A DNA stretch of 37,076 nucleotides from Bacteroidia bacterium. Its GTDB lineage: Bacteria; Bacteroidota; Bacteroidia; B-17B0; Aurantibacillaceae. The DNA lies in the NCBI GenBank assembly GCA_025362575.1, contig JANYIQ010000292.1:1-37076 (forward strand), written 5' to 3'. The notes under the pieces were generated by a model, which saw only the letters and a list, made by a program, of their open reading frames with translations, was not told the DNA's origin and ran no database searches. Position 1 is the stretch's first letter, and each line of letters opens with the position of its first letter. Shown in pieces: positions 1 to 8,952 of this stretch. A program made the position numbers and the translations under genes.

Positions 1-1
1 T

Positions 2-1000
2 GCCGACCTTACTAAAGCGGGAAAGCGCGATGCCATCAAAAAAATTAATGGCGACAGAAAATTAATGGAAGAGATGGAGCCTATTTTAGCAAAAGAACGT
101 TTTGCCCAGGTTATTATGGATGTTACTTATGATGTGAGCGGAGCTAAGGAAGAAAAATTCAGTTATGTTACATTTGGAAGGATGCTTAAGACCAAAAAGG
201 AAGCGCAGGCGCATAAGATCATGGAATATGTTCATAACAGAATAATGGAAAAAAAATATTCTCCCGGTACTTTAGACAGCTTAAAGGTTCCTAACGAATT
301 CCAGTATTTGAGCTTTATGAATAATTTGGTGCACTATCGTTTTATAGAAAACAACAATACTGTGGATGAAGATGATCAGGATGAGATCAACCGTTTGTAT
401 AAAATGGATTCTACGAACGAGATCTTAAGATACAATAAATTATTCTGCGCCATTAAACTGGATTCGAGCATTGGCGGATTGGATGCCCAGGCAAAAATGC
501 AGCAAAGGATCGATGAGATGTACAAAACCAAGATCGATAAAAAATATCTCGATGGTTTGAATATTGAATTTCAGTTTCGTTTAATGGATGTGTTGGATAC
601 ATCCGAATCTCCTTTAGCTCAAATTGCAGTTGAAGCCTGCATTGCACGTATTAAAAGCTTTTACGACATTAAGCAGGCCAGCTGGCAAAACGCTCAGAAG
701 TTGGCTTATGTGTTTTCACGTGCTAAGGATTTTGTTTACGCTTCTACTATTTTAGAATCGTATGTAACTTCTGAGAATGTAGATGAAAATTTATTGTTCA
801 CCTACATCAGCATTGCTTCGCACTTGCCTGAGAAATTCTATTCTCGCACTTTCAGTAATGCCATTGCCTTAGCTAAAGTGAAGAATGAAGCGCGCTATTG
901 CCGATTGTTCGGCGATCCATACATGACCTTTCAGGTACTCGATAATCCTAACATCAAAAAAGAATACTTTAGTTCTGGTTGTCCGAATGCGCCAAAGTAG
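2..1000 (+). CDS. C-terminal part of an unrecognised protein (5' end outside window)
   Basis: The frame is open from the left edge through 64 bases of coding-looking sequence before the first ATG at 65, so the gene begins outside the window. At least 333 residues are present. The visible part is mostly helical and polar, with no signal peptide or membrane segment in view, and ends in a short Cys-containing tail (GCPNAPK). Leu/Ala-rich helices between about residues 180 and 290 of the ATG-initiated part resemble an alpha-solenoid or degenerate TPR fold, but this is an inference from composition only. The next gene starts 24 bases downstream on the same strand, so they may share a transcript. 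I do not recognise the family and assign no function. Confidence 0.8.
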   Translation, partial: ADLTKAGKRDAIKKINGDRKLMEEMEPILAKERFAQVIMDVTYDVSGAKEEKFSYVTFGRMLKTKKEAQAHKIMEYVHNRIMEKKYSPGTLDSLKVPNEFQYLSFMNNLVHYRFIENNNTVDEDDQDEINRLYKMDSTNEILRYNKLFCAIKLDSSIGGLDAQAKMQQRIDEMYKTKIDKKYLDGLNIEFQFRLMDVLDTSESPLAQIAVEACIARIKSFYDIKQASWQNAQKLAYVFSRAKDFVYASTILESYVTSENVDENLLFTYISIASHLPEKFYSRTFSNAIALAKVKNEARYCRLFGDPYMTFQVLDNPNIKKEYFSSGCPNAPK

Positions 1001-1024
1001 GGGCAACTGAGGCCAAGATTGTTT

Positions 1025-2146
1025 ATGCGATTGCTTTTTATATTCCTTGGAATTTCATTTGTGTTGAATGCACAGAACTGCTATTTATTTGTGGGTTCAT
1101 ACACACAAAGCGGCAGTAAAGGAATTTACGTTTACAAATTCGATCAAAGCTCCGGGAAATTGGAATGGTTAAGCAATACGGATAGCGGTTCAGTCGTTAA
1201 TCCTTCGTTTTTAGGCATTGCCCCCAATAAAAAATTTATTTATGCATGTACCGATTCAAAAATGCCGGGTGAAGGAAGCATAAGCGCTTTTGCTTTTGAT
1301 AGTAAAACCGGAAAATTAAAATTCATTAATAAGGAATCGAGTATTGGAGAAAACCCTGTGTATTTATCCGTTCATAAATCCGGTAAATGGGTAGTGAATG
1401 CAAATTATACTGCCGGAAATATTACCGCGCATGTGATCAAAGATGACGGAAGCATAAGGCCAATGAATCAGATAATACAGCTTGAAGGCTCAGGCCCGGA
1501 TAAAGATCGTCAGGAAAAAGCGCATGCTCACGCGGCCGTGTTTTCGCCAATGGGAGAACAGCTTTTTGTGACCGACCTGGGTAGTGATAAAATAATGATA
1601 TACAATTTTAATGAATACATTAACCTGCCTATGTATCCAAACTTGCCTCCATCTTTAAATACAGTGGCAGGAAGCGGTCCAAGGCATTTTGTTTTTCATC
1701 CCAATAAACAATTTGCTTATTGTATTGAGGAGTTAAGCGGAACGGTTGCTGTTTATGATCATGTGAACGGGAGATTAGATACTGTTCAGCGTGTTTTGGC
1801 GCACGATAAAAATACTAAAGGTCCTTTTGCAAGTGCCGACATACACATATCACCCGATGGTTTGTTTTTGTACGCTTCCAATCGTGGTAATGAAAATAAC
1901 ATTGCGATTTTTTCGATCAACACGCAAACCGGAAAATTAAAATCGATAGGATATCAATCAACATTGGGAGAAGGACCTAGAAATTTCACGATCGATCCAA
2001 GCGGAAATTTTTTATTGGTTGCTAATGTGCAAAGTGGGATTGTGGTGGTTTTTAAGCGTGATAAAAAAAGCGGTTTGCTTAAAAAGGCAGGCTTCGAAAT
2101 TAAAATTCCGGCCGCAAGTTGTTTGCAGATGATGGTGGTTGAATAA
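1025..2146 (+). CDS. Secreted lactonase-family protein (6-phosphogluconolactonase-like seven-bladed propeller)
   Basis: The product has 373 residues, normal for the lactonase family (PF10282) of seven-bladed beta-propellers. It opens with a signal peptide (MRLLFIFLGISFVLNAQN), so it acts outside the cytoplasm, unlike classical Pgl. Family signatures are visible: YLFVGSYTQ right after the signal, a GPRHFVFHPN stretch near the middle, SADIHISPDGLFLYASNRG, and GEGPRNFTIDPSG near the end. The chosen start is the ATG at 1025; a TTG at 1019 in the same frame would only add two residues and fits the signal peptide less well. Family members hydrolyse sugar lactones or are uncharacterised extracytoplasmic propellers, so substrate is unknown. 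It converges with the next gene, with two bases between stop codons. Confidence 0.85.
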   Translation: MRLLFIFLGISFVLNAQNCYLFVGSYTQSGSKGIYVYKFDQSSGKLEWLSNTDSGSVVNPSFLGIAPNKKFIYACTDSKMPGEGSISAFAFDSKTGKLKFINKESSIGENPVYLSVHKSGKWVVNANYTAGNITAHVIKDDGSIRPMNQIIQLEGSGPDKDRQEKAHAHAAVFSPMGEQLFVTDLGSDKIMIYNFNEYINLPMYPNLPPSLNTVAGSGPRHFVFHPNKQFAYCIEELSGTVAVYDHVNGRLDTVQRVLAHDKNTKGPFASADIHISPDGLFLYASNRGNENNIAIFSINTQTGKLKSIGYQSTLGEGPRNFTIDPSGNFLLVANVQSGIVVVFKRDKKSGLLKKAGFEIKIPAASCLQMMVVE

Positions 2147-2148
2147 AT

Positions 2149-2913
2149 TTATTTAACCAAAGTAAATTCTCCCATCGCCCAGAAATGATCTTTGTTTACC
2201 TTATCTTCTTTAACTTTTGCTTTAGCAACGGGATGAGGTTTTGGGGCGGGTCTGGCTTTAACGGCCGTTTTTTTATCACCGGTTTCACGATTATTTTCAG
2301 TTGCAGCAGCATCTTGTGCTTCCTGCGCTTCTTTTTCTTTCTGTTTCGCTTCTTCCGCTTCTTTAGCTTCTTTTTCCAGACGTTTCTCGTAAGAATCAGC
2401 GTCTTCGTATGCATTAATGCTCCAGAGTTCAATACGAACTGAATGTGTGCCTCCACCAATTGAATTCATTTCGGTTTGAAAATTATCCGGGAAATCGAGC
2501 AGCCATGAAGACCAGGTAGCATCGGGTAATTTTTTGTTGCTTATCTGTTTTACCATTGGGGTGGCGGCGTTGTCAACATATATCCTATAAGCAATGGCTT
2601 CGGGTGTTTTGTTATCCATGAGGTCTACTGCTCTTGGTAAATAAATTCTTCCCACAAATTTTTCATCAGCTTTGAATTCGCTGCGCAACATCATTTCAAC
2701 TTCTTTTGTTTTGCCTTCGCGGGGAATGTCTTTTTTGGAGAACAGAATTATTCCCCCACCCACATAATCTTTGTGTTTTAACTTGCGCCGTTCCATGTCG
2801 GTTTTTTTGACAATGTTACGGTGGTATTCACCTTGCGGTTGACTTGAACTTTGCGAAAAATAATTTGCAGGCAATGCAAATAAAAGGAAAAGAGTAAGTA
2901 CAGAAAATCGCAT
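2149..2913 (-). CDS. Secreted protein of unknown function with a Lys/Glu/Ala-rich insert
   Basis: From the ATG at 2913 the product has 254 residues and starts with a signal peptide (MRFSVLTLFLLFALPANYFS). The longer frame to 2952 would put 13 extra residues in front and include the likely promoter, so it is rejected. Residues about 40-165 look like a beta-rich globular domain. Then comes a stretch of about 75 residues dominated by E, K, A and Q, probably a coiled coil or extended linker, with a Pro/Lys-rich part. The last dozen residues (HFWAMGEFTLVK) look like a final beta strand, so the charged region may be an insertion within a domain. No family recognised. A perfect TATATTTG element lies 18 bases upstream. 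Confidence 0.75.
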   Translation of the reverse strand: MRFSVLTLFLLFALPANYFSQSSSQPQGEYHRNIVKKTDMERRKLKHKDYVGGGIILFSKKDIPREGKTKEVEMMLRSEFKADEKFVGRIYLPRAVDLMDNKTPEAIAYRIYVDNAATPMVKQISNKKLPDATWSSWLLDFPDNFQTEMNSIGGGTHSVRIELWSINAYEDADSYEKRLEKEAKEAEEAKQKEKEAQEAQDAAATENNRETGDKKTAVKARPAPKPHPVAKAKVKEDKVNKDHFWAMGEFTLVK

Positions 2914-2930
2914 AAACTTTATTTTAAAGC

Positions 2931-2938
2931 CAAATATA
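2931..2938 (-). promoter_or_regulatory. Bacteroidota -7 element TATATTTG
   Basis: On the minus strand this reads TATATTTG, a perfect match to the TAnnTTTG element of the Bacteroidota primary sigma factor. The -33 region 19 bases upstream is only TTTT. The ATG at 2913 is 18 bases downstream, which supports that start over the one at 2952. Confidence 0.5.
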
Positions 2939-2978
2939 AAATAATTATGCATAAATAAAAATAAGAGTGAAAACTCGC

Positions 2979-3986
2979 TTATTTCTTTTCTGAATAGTCG
3001 AGTAAATTAACAGCATCCAAACCAATAGTTTTGCGGCGCTCATTCAGGTTCGAGAGATCTTTTACAGGATAGTTAACAATGCTGTAATCAAGTAAACGCT
3101 TGTACTGGGTGCCATATAACTGATAACCTTCTTTAGCCACAAAGAATTTATCTTCAAAATAAGCAAGATCTTTAATAGTTATGTCACCTTTTATGGAAGC
3201 AAGTCTGAAGGCTTCTAAATATTTTTCTTTGACCTGCCACGACGAAGAACTGACAATGAAAAAAATAACACCGTTGCTTTCCCCTACTTTTTCTTTAGAG
3301 GGATAACCAAAACGCTTCATGATGCGATCGATGCGGATCAAGACCAACGAATCATTTTTTTGATCGAGTAGTTTAAGTTCTTTGTATTTTTCTGAAGTTT
3401 TCCCAAAGGCTTTTTCCAATTTGTAAAGTGTATCGCGGTATTTTACATAGTCGAGATCAACGCTACGTAATTCTGCGACGAGTGAATCGTAAGTTGAGGA
3501 ACCTGAATTGAAGGAATATTTTTCTTCAATTAATTTGCCATTTTCAAACCAGGCTGTTTTTTCTAAATCGCCTTGAGGACTGTAGTATTTCCATTGACCA
3601 TAATAATAAAAATGCAACTTGGTTTTTTCGTTCACTATTCTGGCTTTTCCTATTATGGCCAATTTTCCGTTCTCAGGATAATGCCTGATCTTTATTTTAC
3701 TTCCTCTGTAAATTTCAATCCGATCCAATTCACCTTTTGGCGTGTTATAGATCCATTTCCCTACAGGAATGCCTTTCTTAAATCGGCCTTTGCTTAAATA
3801 TTTGCTATGGGTGCTGTCAATATAAGTTATCCATTTACCTTGTTGCTGTTGGTTCACTATCCTGTTTGTCATCCTGTCCCGATGCATCGGGATGCCGAAC
3901 GGATTGCAACCGCCTAAGAATAAGCTAATAGCAAAAGTTAAAAAGAATTGAAAGTTTAGAAAGATATATTTCTTAGAAATGCTCAA
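2979..3986 (-). CDS. Lipoprotein with MORN-type repeats and a C-terminal DUF6624-like domain
   Basis: The product has 335 residues. The N-terminus is hydrophobic and ends in a lipobox (LFLGGC, Cys27), so it is probably a lipoprotein. Residues about 48-155 hold toxin-antitoxin YwqK/MORN-type repeats (GKWITY, GKWIYN, GQWKYYSPQGDLEKTAW). Residues about 170-330 resemble the DUF6624 family: a D-K-N-D element, RFGYPSKEKVGE, and the YGTQ motif followed by an RRKTIGLD tail. The usual Gln-His after the central strand is replaced by Ser residues. There is no ATG before residue 34; an in-frame stop at 3999-4001 leaves TTG at 3986 as the only start that keeps the signal sequence. A 16-bp perfect palindrome lies inside the coding region near residues 32-37. 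The role is unknown. Confidence 0.75.
   Translation of the reverse strand: MSISKKYIFLNFQFFLTFAISLFLGGCNPFGIPMHRDRMTNRIVNQQQQGKWITYIDSTHSKYLSKGRFKKGIPVGKWIYNTPKGELDRIEIYRGSKIKIRHYPENGKLAIIGKARIVNEKTKLHFYYYGQWKYYSPQGDLEKTAWFENGKLIEEKYSFNSGSSTYDSLVAELRSVDLDYVKYRDTLYKLEKAFGKTSEKYKELKLLDQKNDSLVLIRIDRIMKRFGYPSKEKVGESNGVIFFIVSSSSWQVKEKYLEAFRLASIKGDITIKDLAYFEDKFFVAKEGYQLYGTQYKRLLDYSIVNYPVKDLSNLNERRKTIGLDAVNLLDYSEKK
3877..3892. repeat. Perfect 16-bp palindrome inside a coding region
   Basis: The sequence TCCCGATGCATCGGGA is its own reverse complement. It encodes part of PMHRDRM just after the lipobox of the MORN lipoprotein. GC-rich palindromes with a CCCGAT..ATCGGG core occur as dispersed repeats in some Bacteroidota genomes; only one copy is present here. 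Confidence 0.6.
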
Positions 3987-4010
3987 AAAACTATAATTTT
4001 AGTGCCCTAA

Positions 4011-4018
4011 CAAATTTA
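4011..4018 (-). promoter_or_regulatory. Bacteroidota -7 element TAAATTTG
   Basis: On the minus strand this reads TAAATTTG, a perfect TAnnTTTG match, 24 bases upstream of the TTG start of the MORN lipoprotein at 3986. The same 39-base divergent gap must also serve enolase, for which I see no good element. Confidence 0.45.
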
Positions 4019-4019
4019 G

Positions 4020-5315
<1,296 letters not shown>

Positions 5316-5332
5316 GCATTTTTTGAAGCCTT

Positions 5333-5362
5333 AAGCCCTTTTTCTTTAGGAAAGAGGGGCTT
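5333..5362 (+). terminator. Hairpin downstream of eno
   Basis: AAGCCC (5333-5338) pairs with GGGCTT (5357-5362), extended by five further T-A/T-G pairs towards a small loop. A clear T-run does not follow, so it is a likely but not classic intrinsic terminator. Confidence 0.6.
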
Positions 5363-5383
5363 CTTGAGATAAATGATAATTTA

Positions 5384-5414
5384 TTTGTTTATTATTTTAC
5401 AGTCATTAAATTTA
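5384..5414 (+). promoter_or_regulatory. Bacteroidota-type promoter of citrate synthase
   Basis: TTTG at 5384-5387 is followed after exactly 19 bases by TAAATTTA at 5407-5414, one mismatch from TAnnTTTG. The ATG of the citrate synthase gene is 20 bases further on. Confidence 0.6.
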
Positions 5415-5434
5415 CATAGTTAAAACTCTATCAA

Positions 5435-6763
5435 ATGGATCCGTTAAAAGAAAAATTTCATGAAAAATCAGTAGCATTAGCTGCGGATATTAAGGATATT
5501 ATAAAAAATCATGGCGACATGAAAATGGGCGACATTACTGTAGCTCAAGTGTACCAAGGGATGCGCGGTATGTTAGGCATGGTTACTGAAACATCAAAAT
5601 TAGATGCCGAAGAAGGAATTCGTTTCCGCGGTTATTCCATTCCTGAGCTGCGTAAGCAATTACCTAAGGCTCCGGGCGGAACAGAGCCACTTCCGGAAGG
5701 AATTTTTTATTTAATGTTGGTTGGTGAATTGCCTTCTCAAGATGATGTAACCTTCATCACTAACGAATGGATGAAACGCAGTAATGTTCCGAAACACGTG
5801 TTCGATGTGATCGAAGAATTACCTGTTGATGCACATCCTATGACTCAGTTTGTTATTGGTGTAATGGCCATGCAAACCGAAAGCGTTTTTGCAAAAGCAT
5901 ATGCAAAAGGCATGAGCAAAAAAGATTATTGGGATTATGCATACGAAGATTCAATGAATTTAATTGCGCGTTTACCTCGTATCGCAGCATACATTTACCG
6001 TCGTAAATACAAGAACGGCGCACACATTGAACCGGATCATAAATTAGACTGGGCGGCAAACTTTGCGCATATGTTAGGTTACGATCAGGTTGATTTTAAA
6101 CGTTTGATGCGTTTGTATCAAACCATTCACGTGGATCATGAAGGAGGAAACGTTTCTGCGCATACTACTCACTTGGTAGGTTCTGCATTAAGCGATCCGT
6201 ATTTATCATTTGCAGCAGGTATGAATGGCTTGGCAGGTCCTTTACACGGCCTGGCAAATCAGGAAGTGTTAAGTTGGATCATGGAACTGAAAGAAAATTT
6301 AGGTGGAGGTTTACCAACTAAAGATCAGATCGCTGAATACATTAAGAAAACTTTAGCTGAAGGAAAAGTTGTTCCCGGATACGGTCACGCCGTACTTCGT
6401 AAAACCGATCCGCGCTTTACAGCACAGCAGGATTTTTACAGAACTTGGATCAAGCACGATGATATTTGTGAGATCGTACAAATGGTTTATGAAGTTGCAC
6501 CTCCGATCTTGGAAGCTACAGGAAAAATTAAAAATCCGTGGCCTAATGTGGATGCACACTCAGGAGCATTGTTAGTTCATTACGGAATGCATGAGTATGA
6601 TTTTTATACCGTGTTATTCGGTGTAAGCCGTTCACTTGGTGTGTTAGCCAGTTTGATCTGGGACAGAGCAACCAACTCAGCAATTGAGAGACCAAACTCA
6701 ACAACTACCGAGGCCATTAAAGCAAAAATTAAAGCGGCACAGGAAGCTGCGAAGAACGCATAA
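5435..6763 (+). CDS. gltA: Citrate synthase, mitochondrial/type I-like
   Basis: The 442-residue protein condenses oxaloacetate and acetyl-CoA to citrate at the entry of the TCA cycle. All three catalytic residues are visible: His271 in GPLHGLANQE, His318 in GYGHAVLRKTDPR and Asp373 in NVDAHSG, at nearly the same positions as in the mature animal mitochondrial enzyme (274, 320, 375). The whole sequence follows the eukaryotic mitochondrial type, not the E. coli hexameric type: EEGIRFRGYSIPE, LPKAPGGTEPLPEG, HSDHEGGNVSAHT-like HVDHEGGNVSAHTTHLVGSA, and KNPWPNVDAHSG. The short Ala/Lys-rich C-terminus (KAKIKAAQEAAKNA) is extra. It has its own promoter upstream and a strong terminator immediately downstream. 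Confidence 0.95.
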   Translation: MDPLKEKFHEKSVALAADIKDIIKNHGDMKMGDITVAQVYQGMRGMLGMVTETSKLDAEEGIRFRGYSIPELRKQLPKAPGGTEPLPEGIFYLMLVGELPSQDDVTFITNEWMKRSNVPKHVFDVIEELPVDAHPMTQFVIGVMAMQTESVFAKAYAKGMSKKDYWDYAYEDSMNLIARLPRIAAYIYRRKYKNGAHIEPDHKLDWAANFAHMLGYDQVDFKRLMRLYQTIHVDHEGGNVSAHTTHLVGSALSDPYLSFAAGMNGLAGPLHGLANQEVLSWIMELKENLGGGLPTKDQIAEYIKKTLAEGKVVPGYGHAVLRKTDPRFTAQQDFYRTWIKHDDICEIVQMVYEVAPPILEATGKIKNPWPNVDAHSGALLVHYGMHEYDFYTVLFGVSRSLGVLASLIWDRATNSAIERPNSTTTEAIKAKIKAAQEAAKNA

Positions 6764-6769
6764 TAAAAG

Positions 6770-6795
6770 ATCCCGCCACGAGCGGGATTTTTTTT
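6770..6795 (+). terminator. Intrinsic terminator after citrate synthase
   Basis: ATCCCGC (6770-6776), loop CACGA, GCGGGAT (6782-6788), then an eight-T run to 6795. A textbook Rho-independent terminator, ending 13 bases before the mnmE start. Confidence 0.9.
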
Positions 6796-6808
6796 ACAGT
6801 AGAGATAG

Positions 6809-8203
6809 ATGAAGTTTATTTTTGACGATACCATTACTGCTTTGGCTACTCCGCATGGAAGTGGTGCCATTGCAGTTATTCGATTAAGCGGCCCTAAGTC
6901 GTTCAACATCGTTGAAAAATTATTTTATAATAAAGCACTTAAGCCAAAAACAATTTCTGATAAAGATTCTCACACAGTTCATTTTGGATTGATCATTGAG
7001 AATGAAATTATCATTGATGAAGTTTTGGTTACTATTTTTAAGAATCCGCATTCGTATACCGGTCAGGATAGTATTGAGGTTTCTTGTCATGGTTCTATTT
7101 TTATTCAGCAGCAATTGCTGCAGCTGTTCATTAAATATGGTGCCCGTATGGCAGAGCCGGGTGAATTTACCTTGCGTGCTTTTCTTGCCGGGAAATTCGA
7201 TCTTTCACAGGCGGAAGCGGTAGCAGATCTTATTTCCAGCAACTCGGGATTATCGCATCAAATTGCAATGCAGCAAATGCGTGGAGGATTTTCCAATAAA
7301 ATAAAGATACTGAGAGATCATTTAATAAATTTTGCTTCTTTAATTGAACTGGAATTAGATTTTAGTGAAGAAGATGTTGAGTTTGCTGATAGAAAAGATC
7401 TGAAAAATTTAGTGCAGACCATAATTGGTATCATCGAAAAACTGGTGAGTAGTTTTGAAGTAGGTAACGTAATTAAGAATGGAATACCGGTTGCGATAGT
7501 TGGAAAACCGAATGCCGGAAAATCGACCTTGCTGAATATTTTATTGCAGGAAGAACGAGCGATCGTTAGTGAGATACCCGGAACAACGCGCGATACCATT
7601 GAGGATGATATAATCATTGACGGAGTTTTGTTCCGTTTCATTGATACCGCCGGAATACGAACTACAACTGATATTATTGAGCAGATGGGAGTGAACAAGG
7701 CCTTTGAAATGATAAAAAAATCGGCCATTGTTATTTATTTATTTGATGCACATGAGTTAAGTTCTGGCGATCTGACCCTTGAAATAGAATTAATAAAACA
7801 ACATATTGGCACTTCGCAATTATTAATTGTAGCCAACAAAATTGATGTTGAGAATCTTGAAGACCTCAAAAAAGAATTCAAGGATTTTGAACCTGTGATC
7901 TATATTTCGGCAAAGAACGAAAAGAATATAAACGAATTAAAAGAAAAGTTGGTGAGTTTGTTTGATGCAAGAACCATTAATACAACTGATACAGTTGTTA
8001 CCAATGCTCGGCATGTGGGTTCTTTGAATGGAGCCAACCAAGCTTTACACAAAGTAGTGAATGGTTTGAATGCCAATATTGCCGGTGATCTGCTGGCTCT
8101 TGAAATTCGTTATGCACTAAATGAGTTGGGGAACATTACGGGTGAAGTTACGAATGAAGATCTATTGGATTCAATTTTTACAAGATTTTGTATTGGGAAG
8201 TAA
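6809..8203 (+). CDS. mnmE: tRNA modification GTPase MnmE (TrmE)
   Basis: At 464 residues it has the normal length. MnmE works with MnmG (not in this window) to install the 5-carboxymethylaminomethyl group on wobble uridine of certain tRNAs. The N-terminal folate-binding domain begins ATPHGSGAIAVIRLSGP. The inserted G domain shows G1 GKPNAGKST near residue 235, G2 GTTRDTI, G3 DTAGIR and G4 NKID. The protein ends in the invariant FCIGK with its catalytic cysteine. The ATG at 6809 matches the conserved N-terminus. It starts only 13 bases after a terminator and no clear promoter element is visible in that gap, so transcription may come partly from read-through. The last codons overlap the next gene. 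Confidence 0.97.
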   Translation: MKFIFDDTITALATPHGSGAIAVIRLSGPKSFNIVEKLFYNKALKPKTISDKDSHTVHFGLIIENEIIIDEVLVTIFKNPHSYTGQDSIEVSCHGSIFIQQQLLQLFIKYGARMAEPGEFTLRAFLAGKFDLSQAEAVADLISSNSGLSHQIAMQQMRGGFSNKIKILRDHLINFASLIELELDFSEEDVEFADRKDLKNLVQTIIGIIEKLVSSFEVGNVIKNGIPVAIVGKPNAGKSTLLNILLQEERAIVSEIPGTTRDTIEDDIIIDGVLFRFIDTAGIRTTTDIIEQMGVNKAFEMIKKSAIVIYLFDAHELSSGDLTLEIELIKQHIGTSQLLIVANKIDVENLEDLKKEFKDFEPVIYISAKNEKNINELKEKLVSLFDARTINTTDTVVTNARHVGSLNGANQALHKVVNGLNANIAGDLLALEIRYALNELGNITGEVTNEDLLDSIFTRFCIGK

Positions 8204-8852
8204 GAAAATAATAGTCGCACTAATTCTTTTTACCTTATTTGGGTTTAAAAAAGATAAGCAGGAAGGTGTTTGGGAATTAAAAAAAATGGAAAGCGGCATC
8301 GCTGTTTATACACGACTTGCAGAAAACTCAAAATTCAAGGAATTAAAATCGGTGTTTCAGGTAAAAACCTCTTTATCAAGTTTTGTAGCACTGTTAACAG
8401 ATTTTGAATCGTATCCTCAATGGGTTTATAGATGTGGGAAATCAAAAACAATTAAAAAGATATCCGCGCAGGAATTCATGCACTATCAAACTGTAATGGC
8501 GCCATGGCCTGTAGACAATAGGGATGTTGTGATACAGATCAAATTAGCACAAGATCCGATCACAAAAGTGGTTACTCAAAAGGCAAGCGCTATAGCAGAT
8601 TCGCTTCCTGCATTAGATAGTCATGTGAGGATAAAGACATTTAATGCTCAATGGACATTAACTCCAAATAAGAACGGAATATTAGATGTTGAATATCATC
8701 TCATGGTAGATCCTGGTGGAAACATTCCCGCCTGGCTTGTAAACCTGGCAGTTATTGATGGACCATTCGATACTGAATTGAAGATGAAAGAGTGGTTATT
8801 CAAAGAAAAATATCAAAAGTCAAAAATTTCATTCATAAAAGAGTTAGAGTGA
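8193..8852 (+). CDS. Exported START-domain (lipid-binding fold) protein
   Basis: A START-family protein (PF01852 type): the stretch from about residue 30 on contains YPQWVYRCGKSKTI, then MAPWPVDNRDVVIQIKL, the typical centre of the fold, and ends in VDPGGNIPAWLVN and a helix. Family members bind lipids or other hydrophobic ligands; the ligand here is unknown. The frame is open back to 8121 inside mnmE, but the best start is TTG at 8193, which begins a compact hydrophobic leader (GSKKIIVALILFTLFGF) and overlaps the mnmE stop by 11 bases. That overlap suggests translational coupling. An ATG at 8154 is possible but gives a poorer leader. The product would have 219 residues. Confidence 0.75.
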   Translation: MGSKKIIVALILFTLFGFKKDKQEGVWELKKMESGIAVYTRLAENSKFKELKSVFQVKTSLSSFVALLTDFESYPQWVYRCGKSKTIKKISAQEFMHYQTVMAPWPVDNRDVVIQIKLAQDPITKVVTQKASAIADSLPALDSHVRIKTFNAQWTLTPNKNGILDVEYHLMVDPGGNIPAWLVNLAVIDGPFDTELKMKEWLFKEKYQKSKISFIKELE

Positions 8853-8952
8853 TCTTGTACTAATAGAAATCGTGGTGAAGAATATGCATCTTTATAATGA
8901 ATTTTTGCATGACCCACTAATGATGGAAATTATTTGGTAATTTCACGATCCT

